Part shown: in pieces, positions 40,338 to 51,513 of the stretch
How the letters are laid out: each line of letters opens with the position of its first letter
Position numbering within the stretch: position 1 is the stretch's first letter
Origin: Paraburkholderia sp. IMGN_8
GTDB lineage: Bacteria; Pseudomonadota; Gammaproteobacteria; Burkholderiales; Burkholderiaceae
Assembly (NCBI RefSeq): GCF_038050405.1
Contig: NZ_CP150900.1
Coordinates: 3,968,001-4,032,000, forward strand
Length of the DNA: 64,000 nucleotides
Direction of reading: 5' to 3'
Position numbers and translations under genes: made by a program
The notes under the pieces: generated by a model
The model's database searches: none
The model's input: only the letters and a program-made list of their open reading frames with translations
What the model was told of the DNA's origin: nothing

Positions 40338-41009
40338 ATGAACGAATCGTTCCCCCGTTTTGATACCGGCCGCTCGCGCACCCTGTCCGCGTGCCGCGCC
40401 GGACTCGCTGCGCTCTTTGTCGCGTTGCCGCTCGCCGGCTTCGCGCCGCTTGCGCACGCGGATCGCGCCGACAAGGACAAGCCGCTGAATATCGAAGCGG
40501 ACAACATGACGTACGACGACCTGAAACAGGTCAACATCTTCACCGGCCACGTGGTTGCGACCAAAGGCACGATTGTGATCAAGGCCGATCGCGTCGAAGT
40601 CACGCAAGACCCGCAGGGCTATCAGTACGCCACCGGCACTTCGTCGGGCGGCAATCTGTCGTATTTCCGCCAGAAACGCGAAGGCCTCGACGAATACATT
40701 GAAGGCACGGCAATCCGCATCGACTACGACGGCAAGCAGGATCTGACCACGCTGACCACCAACGCCACCGTGAAGCGCCTGCAAGGTCTGTCCACGCTGA
40801 TGGACCAGGTGCACGGCAGTGTCATCACGTATGACGGCCAGAACGACTTCTACACTGCGAAGGCGGGCAAGGACGTCGCCGGCCCGGGCAATCCGAACGG
40901 CCGCGTGCGCGCCATGCTGTCGCCGCGCAACGGCGGCGCAGCGCCGCTGAACGGCGCGTCGGCCACGCTCGCACCGTCCACCACGATCCAGGGAGCGCCG
41001 AACCAGTGA
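40338..41009 (+). CDS. lptA: LPS transport periplasmic protein LptA
   Basis: 223 residues with a signal peptide (core 'AALFVALPLAGFAPLAHA'). The OstA/LptA fold starts with 'PLNIEADNMTYDDLKQVNIFTGHVVATKGT'. A Pro/Ala-rich tail of about 35 residues follows. LptA oligomers bridge the periplasm for LPS. It is 20 bases from lptC; its stop overlaps the GTG start of lptB. Confidence 0.93.
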   Translation: MNESFPRFDTGRSRTLSACRAGLAALFVALPLAGFAPLAHADRADKDKPLNIEADNMTYDDLKQVNIFTGHVVATKGTIVIKADRVEVTQDPQGYQYATGTSSGGNLSYFRQKREGLDEYIEGTAIRIDYDGKQDLTTLTTNATVKRLQGLSTLMDQVHGSVITYDGQNDFYTAKAGKDVAGPGNPNGRVRAMLSPRNGGAAPLNGASATLAPSTTIQGAPNQ

Positions 41010-41791
41010 GCACCTCCGCGTCCCTCCCCAATCGCAAGCCGGCCGGCACCAGCAGTTCGCTGGCGGTCCGTAGCCTGAAAAAGCGCTACGGCTCGCGCAC
41101 GGTCGTCAAAGATGTATCGCTCGACGTCAAAAGCGGCGAAGTGGTCGGTCTGCTTGGCCCCAACGGCGCCGGCAAGACCACCTCGTTCTATATGATCGTC
41201 GGCCTCGTGCCGCTCGATGCGGGCGAAATCGATCTGGACGGCAAATCGATCAGCTTGCTGCCGATTCATAAGCGCGCATCGCTGGGTTTGTCGTATCTGC
41301 CGCAGGAAGCGTCGGTGTTCCGCAAGCTCACCGTCGAAGAAAACATTCGCGCGGTGCTGGAATTGCAGCACGAAGACAACGGCAAGCGGCTCTCGAAAGA
41401 CGCCATCACCAGCCGCACCGAAGCGTTGCTCGACGAACTGCAGATCGCTCACCTGCGCGAGAATCCGGCGTTGTCGCTGTCGGGCGGCGAGCGGCGCCGG
41501 GTTGAAATTGCGCGTGCACTGGCCACCAATCCGAGCTTCATTCTGCTCGACGAACCGTTCGCGGGCGTCGATCCGATTGCGGTTCTGGAAATCCAGAAGA
41601 TCGTCAAGTTCCTGAAACAGCGCAATATCGGCGTGCTCATCACCGACCACAACGTGCGCGAAACGCTAGGCATCTGCGATCACGCATACATCATCAGCGA
41701 CGGCAGCGTGCTGGCCGCCGGTGCGCCAAGCGACATCATCGAAAACGAAAGCGTGCGGCGCGTCTATCTAGGCGAACACTTCCGCATGTAA
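41006..41791 (+). CDS. lptB: LPS export ABC transporter ATP-binding protein LptB
   Basis: 261 residues. Walker A '[16 protein letters not shown]', Q loop '[13 protein letters not shown]', signature [15 protein letters not shown], Walker B '[15 protein letters not shown]', switch His in '[11 protein letters not shown]'. It powers LPS extraction from the inner membrane with LptFG (not in this window). The start is GTG 41006, overlapping lptA by 4 bases. Compared with E. coli LptB (241) it has about 20 extra N-terminal residues. Confidence 0.96.
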   Translation: MSTSASLPNRKPAGTSSSLAVRSLKKRYGSRTVVKDVSLDVKSGEVVGLLGPNGAGKTTSFYMIVGLVPLDAGEIDLDGKSISLLPIHKRASLGLSYLPQEASVFRKLTVEENIRAVLELQHEDNGKRLSKDAITSRTEALLDELQIAHLRENPALSLSGGERRRVEIARALATNPSFILLDEPFAGVDPIAVLEIQKIVKFLKQRNIGVLITDHNVRETLGICDHAYIISDGSVLAAGAPSDIIENESVRRVYLGEHFRM

Positions 41792-41979
41792 GTACACAAG
41801 GGATTGGCGGTGGAGCGAGCGCGCCTCACCCGCCGGCCCCTTTGCGGCAACCGCACATCAGCACTTTTGACCTGGGCCGTCCCGCGCCCAGCGCCGCCGA
41901 AAACCGGCGCACGCGTTATTGCGAATGCCGCAAGGTATCGCGGTCGTGGCAAACTCTCTACAATGAAAACCAACTTGCC

Positions 41980-43497
41980 ATGAAAGCCAGCCTCCAACTC
42001 CGCCTATCGCAGCATCTTGCGCTGACCCCGCAACTGCAGCAGTCCATCCGGCTGCTTCAGCTGTCTACGCTCGAACTGCAGCAGGAAGTCGCAATGGCGA
42101 TCTCGCAGAATCCGCTCCTCGAGAACGAGGATGACTGGATCGCGAGTCCCCTGCGCGTGGCGGCCGACGGCTCACTGATCGCCCAGGCGCCCAACTCCTC
42201 CGCGCCTCCCGACCAGATGGGCGGCAATACGTCGTCCTCGTCCACCAGCAGCAGCGAGCGCACCGAGAACGGCGAGCCGCAGGGCGTCGACGAATATAAC
42301 AGCCTTGCGGGAGACAGCAACGGCGACGCGTCGCAATGGAATCTCGACGACTACGGCCGCTCCGGCAACGCGTCGGACGACGACGATCTGCCGCCGCTGC
42401 AAATCCACGAATCGAGCACCTCGCTGCGCGATCACCTGATGGCGCAATTGCGCGTTACCCAGGCGGGCCAGCGCGACCGCGCGCTGATCACCTTCCTGAT
42501 CGAATCGCTCGACGACGACGGCTACCTCACCGCCACGCTGGACGAAGTGCTGGCCGACATGCCTGAAGAGCTCGAAGTCGACCTCGACGAATTGAACGCC
42601 GCGCTCGCGCTGCTGCATAGTTTCGACCCGGCAGGTGTCGGCGCGCGCTCCGCGTCCGAATGTCTCAAGCTGCAACTGCTGCGGCTCGACGGCTCGCCTA
42701 CCCGCACGCTCGCGCTCGACATCGTTGCCCATCATCTGGAACTGCTCGCGGCGCGCGATTTCACACGCCTGCGCAAACATCTGAAGGCCAGCGACGACGA
42801 CCTGCGCGATGCGCATCTGTTGATACGCTCGCTCGAGCCGTTTCCCGGCGCGGCTTACGGCAAGGCGGAAGCGGACTATGTCGTGCCGGACATCATGGTG
42901 CGCAAAACGGCACAGGGCTGGCAGGCAGAACTGAACCCGGAAGTCGTGCCGAAGCTGCGGATCAACCATCTTTACGCGAATATTCTGCGCAATAACCGGG
43001 GCGACCCGGGCAGCGGTTCGTTGCGCCAGCAACTGCAGGAAGCGCGCTGGCTGATCAAGAATATCCAGCAGCGGTTCGAGACGATCCTCAGGGTCGCGCA
43101 AGCTATTGTGGAGCGTCAAAAGAGCTTTTTTGTGCACGGCGAAATTGCCATGCGCCCCTTGGTTTTGCGGGAAATTGCTGATACGCTGGGCCTACACGAG
43201 TCGACTGTCTCGCGTGTGACAACCGGTAAATACATGCTGACCCCATTCGGGACGCTTGAATTTAAGTACTTCTTCGGATCACACGTCTCAACCGACACGG
43301 GCGGCGCGGCCTCCTCCACGGCGATTCGCGCGCTCATCAAGCAACTGATAGGAGCGGAAAACCCGAAATCTCCTCTTTCAGACAGCCGCATAGCCGAACT
43401 GCTGGCGGAACAGGGCTTCGTGGTCGCACGGCGTACCGTTGCGAAGTACCGCGAAGCGCTCAAGATTCCGGCAGTCAACCTGCGCAAGTCTCTGTAG
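41980..43497 (+). CDS. rpoN: RNA polymerase sigma-54 factor
   Basis: 505 residues. Region I is glutamine/leucine-rich ('[23 protein letters not shown]'), region II acidic and serine-rich (about 55-125), then the core-binding domain, a helix-turn-helix ('[20 protein letters not shown]'), and the C-terminal RpoN box matching [10 protein letters not shown]. It directs polymerase to -24/-12 promoters in nitrogen and other regulons. ATG 41980 fits the family; a longer frame from 41842 is not needed. A TACAAT box (41959-41964) just upstream could be its -10. Confidence 0.96.
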   Translation: MKASLQLRLSQHLALTPQLQQSIRLLQLSTLELQQEVAMAISQNPLLENEDDWIASPLRVAADGSLIAQAPNSSAPPDQMGGNTSSSSTSSSERTENGEPQGVDEYNSLAGDSNGDASQWNLDDYGRSGNASDDDDLPPLQIHESSTSLRDHLMAQLRVTQAGQRDRALITFLIESLDDDGYLTATLDEVLADMPEELEVDLDELNAALALLHSFDPAGVGARSASECLKLQLLRLDGSPTRTLALDIVAHHLELLAARDFTRLRKHLKASDDDLRDAHLLIRSLEPFPGAAYGKAEADYVVPDIMVRKTAQGWQAELNPEVVPKLRINHLYANILRNNRGDPGSGSLRQQLQEARWLIKNIQQRFETILRVAQAIVERQKSFFVHGEIAMRPLVLREIADTLGLHESTVSRVTTGKYMLTPFGTLEFKYFFGSHVSTDTGGAASSTAIRALIKQLIGAENPKSPLSDSRIAELLAEQGFVVARRTVAKYREALKIPAVNLRKSL

Positions 43498-43666
43498 CCC
43501 GTCGCCTCCTGCGGCGGGCATTTACCGGCCGCTCCGCAGTTGGCGGACAGGCCGGCCGATGCGACCTGCCAGAAGTCAGTCACCGGGGGGCGACTCAGGC
43601 AAGCCGACGATCGACCGGACCTACGTCATTGTGCGGAACAAGCGGCATCTAGCTTGGAGAAGCACT

Positions 43667-44026
43667 ATGAATCTGCAGATCAGTGGACACCACCTCGAAG
43701 TAACGCCTGCGTTGCGCGAATACGTGATCACCAAACTGGATAGGGTGCTAAGACATTTTGATCAGGTCATCGACGGCAGTGTGGTCCTCTCGGTCGACAA
43801 CCACAAGGAAAAGGAAAAGCGGCAAAAGGTTGAAATCAACCTGCATTTGAAGGGCAAAGATATTTTTGTCGAGAGTTGTGACAGCGACCTCTACGCTGCG
43901 ATCGATCTGATGATCGACAAGCTCGACCGGCAAGTGATACGCCATAAAGATCGTCTGCAGGGCCATCAGCACGAGGCGATCAAGTACCAGCCGCTGGCGC
44001 CGCAAGTTGACGTGCCGCCGCAATAA
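43667..44026 (+). CDS. hpf: Ribosome hibernation-promoting factor (HPF/YfiA family)
   Basis: 119 residues, short-type HPF: '[24 protein letters not shown]' and '[17 protein letters not shown]...[17 protein letters not shown]' are hallmarks. It binds the 30S decoding centre and helps to form inactive ribosome dimers in stationary phase. ATG 43667 follows GGAG by 7 bases. It is 169 bp downstream of rpoN and followed by a strong terminator. Confidence 0.94.
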   Translation: MNLQISGHHLEVTPALREYVITKLDRVLRHFDQVIDGSVVLSVDNHKEKEKRQKVEINLHLKGKDIFVESCDSDLYAAIDLMIDKLDRQVIRHKDRLQGHQHEAIKYQPLAPQVDVPPQ

Positions 44027-44056
44027 GGGAAATTGGAAGGTTTTCCTTACCCAGCT

Positions 44057-44084
44057 AAACCGCCCGAAACCGGGCGGTTTTTCG
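44057..44084 (+). terminator. Intrinsic terminator after hpf
   Basis: AAACCGCCCG-AAAC-CGGGCGGTTT followed by further T residues; 10-bp stem, 30 bases after the hpf stop. Confidence 0.9.
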
Positions 44085-44231
44085 TTTCTGGGCCGTTCCG
44101 GGGTTGATCTTGGGCCGCTTTTGAACCGCATGCAAGCCCCGTCTCGGGCTCCGGCGCCGCGACCGTTGTACCCATCGAACAAACCCATCACGCATCGATG
44201 GCGCGCCGCACCATCCGTGCCTACCCTGTTC

Positions 44232-44237
44232 TATAAT
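44232..44237 (+). promoter_or_regulatory. -10 box, probable ptsN promoter
   Basis: A perfect TATAAT in the 373-bp gap between hpf and ptsN, 163 bases before the ptsN start and after the hpf terminator. No clear -35 at the usual spacing. Confidence 0.4.
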
Positions 44238-44399
44238 GTTCCGGTTACCATCGGGGTCAAGCGAGCTCAAACGGAAGTTGGTCGGCCGGAGTCCTGCGCT
44301 TTCGGACTCCAATGCACATCGCCGTGAGCATCAAAACGAATGGAACACCACTCAAACGCCCCAGCGAGGAGAACCCAGGCCACGTTTTCGCCTGTCAAC

Positions 44400-44855
44400 A
44401 TGAATCGTTTAGCCAAATTTCTTCCCCTCGAGAACGTCGTCGTCGGACTATCGGTCACCAGCAAGAAACGCGTGTTCGAGCAAGCGGGCCTGATCTTCGA
44501 GAACCAGAACGGCATCGCCCGTAGCACGGTCACTGACAATCTGTTTGCGCGCGAGCGCCTCGGATCGACGGGGCTTGGTGAAGGCGTCGCGATTCCGCAT
44601 GGCCGGATCAAAGGCTTGAAGCAGCCGCTCGCCGCGTTCGTCCGCCTCGCCGAAGCCATTCCCTTCGAATCGCCCGACGGTCAGCCGGTTTCGCTGCTGA
44701 TCTTCCTGCTGGTGCCTGAACAGGCCACCCAGCAGCACCTCGAGATTCTTTCGGAGATCGCCCAGTTGCTGTCCGATCGCGAAGCCCGCGAGCGGCTGCA
44801 CACGGAAGAAAATCGCGAAGCGTTGCATCGCCTGCTCACTCAGTGGCAACCTTGA
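44400..44855 (+). CDS. ptsN: Nitrogen-PTS EIIA component
   Basis: 151 residues of the EIIA(Ntr) fold; the phosphorylated histidine is in 'VAIPHGRIKGL' (about residue 67). Family N terminus 'MNRLAKFLPLENVVVGLS' supports ATG 44400; an in-frame ATG at 44340 would add 20 unrelated residues. PtsN regulates potassium transport, sigma-54 targets and PHB metabolism through its phosphorylation state. Next to hprK and rapZ, as usual in beta-proteobacteria with an incomplete sugar PTS. Confidence 0.95.
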   Translation: MNRLAKFLPLENVVVGLSVTSKKRVFEQAGLIFENQNGIARSTVTDNLFARERLGSTGLGEGVAIPHGRIKGLKQPLAAFVRLAEAIPFESPDGQPVSLLIFLLVPEQATQQHLEILSEIAQLLSDREARERLHTEENREALHRLLTQWQP

Positions 44856-44981
44856 TGCATCGGCGGTTATCCGCACGCCGGTTCCCCGCGAGCTTGCGGG
44901 TTCGGCCCTGTATGGTGCGCGGTCCGCGTTAGCGCGGCCACACCTCGCCGGGCAAGCGGCCCACACTGGAGTCACTGACTC

Positions 44982-45950
44982 ATGGATACGTCCAGCATCA
45001 ACGCCCAGAGCATTTTCGACGACAACGCCGCCACGCTGAAGCTGAGCTGGCTGACGGGGCATGAAGGCTGGGAGCGCGGCTTTTCTTCGGAATCGGTCGC
45101 CAATGCCACGTCGAGCGCCGATCTTGTCGGCCACTTGAACCTGATCCACCCGAACCGGATTCAGGTGCTCGGCGACGCCGAAATCGACTACTACAAGCGC
45201 CAAACCGACGAAGACCGCTCGCGCCATATGGCCGAGCTGATCGCGCTGGAGCCGCCGTTTCTCGTGGTGGCGGGCGGCGTCGCCGCGCCGCCGGAACTGG
45301 TGCTGCGATGCACGCGTTCGTCGACGCCGCTCTTCACCACGCCGATGTCCGCCGCCGCGGTGATCGACAGCCTGCGCCTCTACATGTCGCGCATTCTGGC
45401 GCCGCGCGCCACGCTGCACGGCGTATTCCTCGACATCCTCGGCATGGGCGTGTTGCTTACCGGCGATTCGGGCCTCGGCAAGAGCGAACTCGGGCTGGAA
45501 CTGATCAGCCGCGGCCACGGCCTCGTGGCCGACGACGCGGTGGATTTCGTGCGCCTCGGCCCGGATTTCGTCGAAGGGCGCTGCCCACCGCTGCTGCAAA
45601 ACCTGCTCGAAGTGCGTGGCCTCGGGCTGCTCGACATCAAGACAATCTTCGGTGAAACCGCGGTACGCCGCAAAATGAAGCTGAAGCTGATCGTGCAACT
45701 GGTGCGCCGTCCTGACGGCGAATTCCAGCGGTTGCCGCTCGAAAGCCAAACCGTCGACGTGCTCGGCCTGCCGATCAGCAAAGTCACGATTCAGGTGGCG
45801 GCCGGCCGCAACCTCGCGGTGCTGGTCGAAGCGGCGGTGCGCAACACGATCCTGCAACTGCGCGGCATCGATACGTTGCGCGACTTCATGGACCGCCAGC
45901 GTCTGGCGATGCAGGATCCCGATAGCCAGTTTCCCGGCAAATTGATCTGA
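44982..45950 (+). CDS. hprK: HPr kinase/phosphorylase
   Basis: 322 residues. P loop '[15 protein letters not shown]' (about 155-170), followed by '[11 protein letters not shown]' and the HprK signature '[18 protein letters not shown]'. It phosphorylates or dephosphorylates a serine of HPr (or the NPr-type protein) in response to metabolite levels. Together with ptsN it forms a regulatory rather than sugar-transport PTS. The 126-bp gap from ptsN contains GC-rich stems but no terminator-type T run. Confidence 0.95.
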   Translation: MDTSSINAQSIFDDNAATLKLSWLTGHEGWERGFSSESVANATSSADLVGHLNLIHPNRIQVLGDAEIDYYKRQTDEDRSRHMAELIALEPPFLVVAGGVAAPPELVLRCTRSSTPLFTTPMSAAAVIDSLRLYMSRILAPRATLHGVFLDILGMGVLLTGDSGLGKSELGLELISRGHGLVADDAVDFVRLGPDFVEGRCPPLLQNLLEVRGLGLLDIKTIFGETAVRRKMKLKLIVQLVRRPDGEFQRLPLESQTVDVLGLPISKVTIQVAAGRNLAVLVEAAVRNTILQLRGIDTLRDFMDRQRLAMQDPDSQFPGKLI

Positions 45951-46049
45951 GTCCGTGTCACCGCGCCTCGCTTCGCGGCCAACGGCGGGCTGCGGGGCGC
46001 GCGCACGGAGACCAGATGCTATGATGAAATGTACGGATTTCACGACTCC

Positions 46050-46943
46050 ATGCGCATAATCCTGATCACCGGTATTTCCGGCTCCGGCAAGTCAGTTGCC
46101 CTGAACGCGCTTGAAGACGCAGGCTATTACTGCGTCGACAATTTGCCGCCGCGTTTTCTGCCGCAATTGGCCAATTACCTTGCCGAGGACGGGCAAGACC
46201 GCCTCGCGGTCGCTATCGATGCGCGCTCGAGCGCTTCGCTCGACGAAATGCCCGCGATGATCCGCGACTTGTCGCGCGCCCACGACGTGCGCGTCCTGTT
46301 CCTCAACGCAAGCACGCAATCGCTGATTCAGCGCTTCTCCGAAACACGCCGCCGGCATCCGTTGTCAGGCTCGACCGCGCACGACGCGGACGTCGGCCTG
46401 CTGACGTCGCTCGCCGAAGCGATCGAACGCGAACGCGAACTTGTGGCGGGCCTCGCCGAATTCGGCCACCAGATCGACACCAGCAATCTGCGCGCGAACG
46501 TGCTGCGCGCGTGGGTCAAACGCTTCATCGAGCAGGAGCATTCGGGTCTCGTGCTGATGTTCGAGTCGTTCGGCTTCAAACGCGGCGTGCCGCTCGATGC
46601 CGATTTCGTTTTCGACGTACGCACGCTGCCGAACCCGTACTACGATCATGAATTGCGACCGCTTACGGGCCTCGATAAGCCTGTGATTGATTTTCTCAAT
46701 GCGCTGCCGGTCGTCCACGAAATGATCGAAGACATCGAGAAGTTTCTCGCCAAATGGCTGCCGCATTTCCGCGACGACAACCGCAGTTATCTGACCGTCG
46801 CAATCGGTTGCACGGGCGGCCAGCACCGCTCGGTGTTCATTGCTGAGACGCTCGCCGCGCGTCTCGCAAGTCAGGCGAATGTGATTGTGCGGCACCGCGA
46901 TGCGCCGGTCGACATCGGCGAATCATCGAAGTTAGTGGCTTAA
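46050..46943 (+). CDS. rapZ: RNase adapter protein RapZ (YvcJ family P-loop protein)
   Basis: 297 residues. Walker A is '[24 protein letters not shown]', and the C-terminal domain has '[20 protein letters not shown]'. In E. coli RapZ binds GlmZ/GlmY small RNAs and guides RNase E to control glmS; nucleotide binding is conserved more widely. ATG 46050 gives the family start. It follows hprK by 99 bases. Confidence 0.94.
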   Translation: MRIILITGISGSGKSVALNALEDAGYYCVDNLPPRFLPQLANYLAEDGQDRLAVAIDARSSASLDEMPAMIRDLSRAHDVRVLFLNASTQSLIQRFSETRRRHPLSGSTAHDADVGLLTSLAEAIERERELVAGLAEFGHQIDTSNLRANVLRAWVKRFIEQEHSGLVLMFESFGFKRGVPLDADFVFDVRTLPNPYYDHELRPLTGLDKPVIDFLNALPVVHEMIEDIEKFLAKWLPHFRDDNRSYLTVAIGCTGGQHRSVFIAETLAARLASQANVIVRHRDAPVDIGESSKLVA

Positions 46944-46982
46944 CCGGCCGCATCGCGCGGCCTCAACTCGAAGCGTTGCGCC

Positions 46983-47618
46983 ATGTCTTCTACTTCTACT
47001 GTGCTTGCCGATGTGCCGCTGTTTCCGCTGCATACGGTACTGTTCCCTGACGGGCTGCTGCCCCTGAAAATCTTCGAGGCGCGCTACCTCGATATGGCGC
47101 GCGACTGTCTGCGTGACAAAACGCCGTTCGGCGTGTGCCTGCTGAAAAGCGGCGCCGAAGTGGCGCGCGCCGAAGAGCCTTCGGTGCCCGAAGCAATCGG
47201 CTGTCTCGCCGAAATCGAAGAGTGCGATGTCGAAGCCTTCGGCATGCTGCTGATCCGCGCGCGCGGCACCAAGCGCTTCCGCCTCCTGTCGCATCGCGTG
47301 GAGAATAGCGGCTTGCTGGTCGGCATGGCCGAGCCGCTCGGCGACGACATGCCGCTCGAAGGCAATCAGCATCTGGCCAAATTCGGCGCGTGCGCGGAAG
47401 TGCTTGAACGAATCATCGCGACGATTCGCGAACGCGATCCGGATAGCTTGCCGTTCGCCGAACCGTTCAGGCTCGAAGATCCGTCGTGGGTGTCGAACCG
47501 TCTCGCCGAAGTGCTGCCGATCGCGCTGCGCGCCCGCCAGAAGCTGATGGAATTGCAGGACGCCGGCGCGCGGATCGACGTGGTTCATCACTACATGCAG
47601 CAGCATCAACTGCTGTAG
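46983..47618 (+). CDS. LON substrate-binding domain protein
   Basis: 211 residues consisting only of the LON N-terminal (substrate-binding) domain: 'VPLFPLHTVLFPDGLLPLKIFEARYLDMARDCL' is diagnostic. The ATPase and protease parts of Lon are absent. Such stand-alone proteins are common in proteobacteria and of unknown function. It is 39 bases after rapZ and converges with mutY. Confidence 0.88.
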   Translation: MSSTSTVLADVPLFPLHTVLFPDGLLPLKIFEARYLDMARDCLRDKTPFGVCLLKSGAEVARAEEPSVPEAIGCLAEIEECDVEAFGMLLIRARGTKRFRLLSHRVENSGLLVGMAEPLGDDMPLEGNQHLAKFGACAEVLERIIATIRERDPDSLPFAEPFRLEDPSWVSNRLAEVLPIALRARQKLMELQDAGARIDVVHHYMQQHQLL

Positions 47619-47630
47619 AAGCCGCCGCCT

Positions 47631-48746
47631 CTAAAGCAGCGAACCTTGCAAACCATCCAGCAATTTGCGCACCGGCGCGGGCACGCCAAACGAATCGAGA
47701 TCGCTTAGCGCAACCCACGCGGTGTCCGCGTCGCCTAACGTGGCCAACGCGCCTACAGCGCGGTCCAGGTCCGCAAGCCGCGGCTCGATATCCAGCCTGA
47801 AATGCGTAAATACGTGCGTGAGCGGCGCGAGCGGCGAGACCGCGCCATCGCTACCGAAGGCACGCGCACGCTCCGCCAGCGCGGCTTCGTCAGCAGCTTC
47901 GGGCAAGCTCCACAAGCCGCCCCAGATGCCCGACGGCGGGCGCTTTTCCAGCATCACGGCGTTGCCGTCGCGCAGCACCAGCATCCATGTGCGGCGCGTC
48001 GGCACCGTTTTCCTGGGCCGCGCAGTGGGCAGCTCGCGCTGCCGTCCCGTCACGTTCGCCACGCAATCTACCGCGAACGGGCAGCGTAAGCAGTTCGGCT
48101 TGCCGCGCACGCACAGCGTCGCCCCGAGGTCCATCAGACCTTGCGTGTAGGCGCTGACATCGTCGTCAGATGCATTCGACGGCAGCAGCGATTCCGCCAG
48201 CGTCCACATCGCGTTCTCAACCTTCTTCTCGCCGGGAAAACCTTCGACGCCGAATACGCGCGCCAGGACGCGCTTCACGTTGCCGTCGAGAATCGTCGCG
48301 CGCGCGCCGAACGCGAACGACGCGATCGCCGCCGCCGTCGAACGGCCGATGCCAGGCAATTCAGCGAGTTCATCGACCGACGCCGGAAACGCGCCGCCAT
48401 GCTGCTCGACCACCGCTTGCGCGCAGCGATGCAGATTGCGCGCGCGCGAGTAGTAGCCGAGGCCGGCCCATAACGCCATTACGTCGTCGAGCGGCGCGGC
48501 GGCGAGCGCGGCGACGTCCGGAAAACGCGCCAGAAACTTCGCGTAGTACGGAATCACCGTCGACACCTGGGTCTGTTGCAGCATGATTTCCGACAACCAG
48601 ATGCGATAGGGGTCGCGGGTGTTCTGCCACGGCAGGTCGTGACGGCCATGCTGGCGCTGCCAGCCAATCAGGCGGGCGGAGAAATCGGACAAGGCCGGAT
48701 AACTTGACGCGGCAGGCGCGGCGGACGGGGTTAAGCGAGAGGGCAT
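47631..48746 (-). CDS. mutY: Adenine DNA glycosylase MutY
   Basis: 371 residues. The HhH-GPD core has the catalytic Glu in 'LSEIMLQQTQVSTV' and the 'LPGIGRSTAAAIASFAF' hairpin with the conserved Asp further on ('TILDGNVKRVLARV'). The [4Fe-4S] cluster motif is C-X6-C-X2-C-X5-C ('LCVRGKPNCLRCPFAVDC'). The C-terminal Nudix-like domain recognises 8-oxoG. It removes adenine opposite 8-oxoguanine. ATG 48746 is chosen over the longer frame. It lies 7 bases after mutM on the same strand, so both GO-repair enzymes are likely co-transcribed. Confidence 0.95.
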   Translation of the reverse strand: MPSRLTPSAAPAASSYPALSDFSARLIGWQRQHGRHDLPWQNTRDPYRIWLSEIMLQQTQVSTVIPYYAKFLARFPDVAALAAAPLDDVMALWAGLGYYSRARNLHRCAQAVVEQHGGAFPASVDELAELPGIGRSTAAAIASFAFGARATILDGNVKRVLARVFGVEGFPGEKKVENAMWTLAESLLPSNASDDDVSAYTQGLMDLGATLCVRGKPNCLRCPFAVDCVANVTGRQRELPTARPRKTVPTRRTWMLVLRDGNAVMLEKRPPSGIWGGLWSLPEAADEAALAERARAFGSDGAVSPLAPLTHVFTHFRLDIEPRLADLDRAVGALATLGDADTAWVALSDLDSFGVPAPVRKLLDGLQGSLL

Positions 48747-48753
48747 TGAAAAA

Positions 48754-49584
48754 TTAGCGCTGGCAGGTCGGACAGAAGTAGGTCGAACGCTGCCCCTGCA
48801 CGATTTGTTTGATTGGCGTTCCACACACGCGGCATGGCAGCCCCGCGCGATCATAGACGAAATAGTCGAGCTGGAAGTAACCGCTTTCACCATCGCTGCC
48901 GACGAAATCGCGCAACGTGCTGCCCCCCTTCTCGATCGCGGCGGCGAGCGTCACGCGCACCGCGTCCGCCAGCAAATCGTATCGAACCAGCGAGACACGG
49001 CCTGCCGCGGTAGTGGGGCGGATGCCGGCGCGAAACAGACTCTCGGACGCGTAAATATTGCCCACGCCGACCACGATTTCACCCGCCAGCAAAGCCTGCT
49101 TCACCGACACCTTGCGCTCACGCGTCAGCCGATGCATCAGCGCGCCGGTGAACGCCGGTGAAAACGGCTCCACGCCGAGGCTCGCGAGCAGCGGATGCTC
49201 GAGCACGTCGCCGGCTTCGCGCGGATGCCACAGCACCGCGCCGAAGCGGCGCGGATCACGGTAGCGCAGAATAAACTCGTCGAAAATCCAGTCGATGTGA
49301 TCGTGTTTCGCCGCGGCCGGCGGGCGCGGCACGTGGCGCAGCACACGCAGCGTGCCAGTCATGCCCAGGTGCACAATGAACCATCCGGCGTCGATTTCGA
49401 ACAGCAGGTACTTGCCGCGCCGCTCGACCTTGCGCACCACGCTGCCACGCAAGGTTTTCGCAAGGTCCGCCGGAATCGGCCAACGCAGTGCGGGCGTGCG
49501 CACATCGACGCGTTCAACCTTGCGCCCGGACACATACGGTTCGATTCCCCGTCGGGTAACCTCAACTTCTGGCAACTCTGGCAT
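48754..49584 (-). CDS. mutM: Formamidopyrimidine-DNA glycosylase
   Basis: 276 residues. It begins '[18 protein letters not shown]' with catalytic Pro2 and Glu3; a helix-two-turn-helix is present and the C-terminal zinc finger has C-X2-C-X16-C-X2-C ('CRVCGTPI...YFCPTCQR'). It excises 8-oxoguanine and formamidopyrimidines. Its promoter shares an 87-bp divergent region with the TPR gene. mutY follows 7 bases downstream. Confidence 0.96.
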   Translation of the reverse strand: MPELPEVEVTRRGIEPYVSGRKVERVDVRTPALRWPIPADLAKTLRGSVVRKVERRGKYLLFEIDAGWFIVHLGMTGTLRVLRHVPRPPAAAKHDHIDWIFDEFILRYRDPRRFGAVLWHPREAGDVLEHPLLASLGVEPFSPAFTGALMHRLTRERKVSVKQALLAGEIVVGVGNIYASESLFRAGIRPTTAAGRVSLVRYDLLADAVRVTLAAAIEKGGSTLRDFVGSDGESGYFQLDYFVYDRAGLPCRVCGTPIKQIVQGQRSTYFCPTCQR

Positions 49585-49671
49585 GTCTAACTGGTCTGCA
49601 ACTTGCGTGAGTGGTTGTGCGCGTATTGTAGCGAGCGCGTTACAATCGTCCGAAACATTGAACGGATTTCC

Positions 49672-51513
49672 ATGAACTTGTCCTTCGTGAAGCTGTTTTC
49701 GAAGCGCCCGGCAAACGCATCGCGCGTGCCGCACGCTGTCTCCGCTCGCCGGCTGCTCGGCGCCGCCGCGCTCGCCGTTTGGGCGCTGGCTGCCGTGCCC
49801 GCGCACGCGCAGGACCCCTCGCCAGACTCGGATGACACCTCCGTCACCCTGCCGGACCCGCTCGGCCCTGCGTCGGCAGAAGACCAGAAGTCTTTGCCGA
49901 ACATCGCACTGTCGAGCCAGATCGTATTCCAGGTGCTCGCCGCCGAAGTCGCGTTGCAACGCGACCAGCCGGCACCCGCCTACCAGACCTACCTCGCGCT
50001 CGCGCGCGACACGCACGATCCGCGCATGGCGCAACGCGCCACTGAAATCGCGCTGGCCGCGCAGAGCCCGTCGGATGCCTTAGCCGCCGCGCAATTGTGG
50101 CAGCAGTATGCGCCGAGTTCGGAACGCGCCGCGCAACTCGATGCGTCGCTGCTCGTGCTGTCCGGCAAACCTGACGACGCCGCGCCGCTCCTCGCGAACG
50201 AACTGGCAAAGGTGCCAGCCGAGAATCGCGGCAGCGCGATCCTCGCGCTGCAACTGCTGATCTCGCGCGGTCCGAACCGGATCGGCGGCTTGCATGTGCT
50301 GCAGGATCTGCTGAAGAACGACATGAACCGGCCCGAAGCTCAACTGGCCATCGCGCGTCAGCAGCTCGTTTCGGACGACGCGCCGGGCGCGCGCAAGTCG
50401 CTCGAACAGGCGCTTACGCTCAAGCCCGACTATCTGCCGGCGGCGCTGATGCTGTCGCAGATGGGCCCGGAGGAGCGCAAGGAAGGCATCGCGTCGCTCG
50501 AAAAGTACGTGCAGCAGAATCCGAAATCGCACGACGCGCGTCTCGCGCTCGCGCAGATGTATCTCGCGAGCGACCGTCTGGACGACGCGCAGAAGCAGTT
50601 CGAGATCATGCACAAGAACAACGCGAAGGACCTCACGCCGCTAATGGCGCTCGCGCTGATCAAGATCCAGCAAAAGAATTTGACCGAGGCGCAAACGTAC
50701 CTCACCCAGTACGCGCAGCAAGCCGACAAAACGCCGGGCGCCGATCCGGGCCAGGCGTACATCTACCTTGCGCAACTGTCGCTCGAACAGAAGAACGAAG
50801 CGGCGGCGAGCGACTGGCTGAACAAGATTTCCCCGTCGAGCCAGCAGTACATGCCGGCGCAGATCACGCGTGCGCAATTGCTCGCCAAGCAGGGTAAGAC
50901 CGAAGACGCGCGCAACCTGCTGGCCGGCCTGCAGGCGCCCGATCCGCGTGACCAGGCGCTGATCGCGCGTACTGATGCGGCAATTCTGTTCGACGCGAAA
51001 CGCTATCCCGAGGCGGAAGCGAGCCTGCAAAAAGCCACCGCGAATTTCCCGGACGATCCCGATCTGACCTACGACTACGCGATGGCCGCCGAAAAGACCG
51101 GCCATTACGACATCATGGAAGCGCAGTTGCGCAAGCTGATCCAGACGCAGCCGGACAATCCTCAGGCGTATAACGCGCTCGGCTATTCGCTGGCCGATCG
51201 CAATCAGCGCCTGGCGGAAGCGAACAGGCTGGTCGAGAAGGCTTCGTCGCTGGCGCCGAACGACGCGTTCATCATGGACAGCGTCGGCTGGGTCAAATAC
51301 CGGATGGGCAATACGTCGGACGCGATCAAGCTGCTGCGCAAAGCCTACGACATCCAGCCGAATGCCGAAATCGGCGCGCACCTCGGTGAAGTGTTGTGGA
51401 AAACGGGTGCGCAGGATCAGGCACGCGCCGCTTTCCGCGATGCTCGCAAGCTCGAACCGGACAACGACACGCTTGTTAAAACACTGCAACGTCTCCAGGT
51501 AAACGATCTTTGA
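49672..51513 (+). CDS. Secreted TPR-repeat protein
   Basis: 613 residues: a signal peptide (core '[19 protein letters not shown]'), then many tetratricopeptide-like helical repeats from about residue 70 to the end (clear ones near '[26 protein letters not shown]' and '[26 protein letters not shown]'). Genes of this type often precede lolB in beta-proteobacteria; its product probably is a periplasmic or lipoprotein-pathway scaffold. ATG 49672 is supported by the signal peptide. Stop and lolB start overlap by one base. Confidence 0.87.
   Translation: MNLSFVKLFSKRPANASRVPHAVSARRLLGAAALAVWALAAVPAHAQDPSPDSDDTSVTLPDPLGPASAEDQKSLPNIALSSQIVFQVLAAEVALQRDQPAPAYQTYLALARDTHDPRMAQRATEIALAAQSPSDALAAAQLWQQYAPSSERAAQLDASLLVLSGKPDDAAPLLANELAKVPAENRGSAILALQLLISRGPNRIGGLHVLQDLLKNDMNRPEAQLAIARQQLVSDDAPGARKSLEQALTLKPDYLPAALMLSQMGPEERKEGIASLEKYVQQNPKSHDARLALAQMYLASDRLDDAQKQFEIMHKNNAKDLTPLMALALIKIQQKNLTEAQTYLTQYAQQADKTPGADPGQAYIYLAQLSLEQKNEAAASDWLNKISPSSQQYMPAQITRAQLLAKQGKTEDARNLLAGLQAPDPRDQALIARTDAAILFDAKRYPEAEASLQKATANFPDDPDLTYDYAMAAEKTGHYDIMEAQLRKLIQTQPDNPQAYNALGYSLADRNQRLAEANRLVEKASSLAPNDAFIMDSVGWVKYRMGNTSDAIKLLRKAYDIQPNAEIGAHLGEVLWKTGAQDQARAAFRDARKLEPDNDTLVKTLQRLQVNDL

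Larger units (their letters stand above)
44027..44399. other. 373-bp gap between hpf and ptsN
   Basis: Contains the hpf terminator (44057-44084) and a perfect TATAAT (44232-44237) that probably starts the ptsN transcript. Otherwise no feature is recognised; short frames in it are not convincing. Confidence 0.55.

Noticed and set aside
44448..46043. 531-codon minus-strand frame
   Set aside because: Covers ptsN and hprK in antisense; no motif, and both plus-strand genes are certain.
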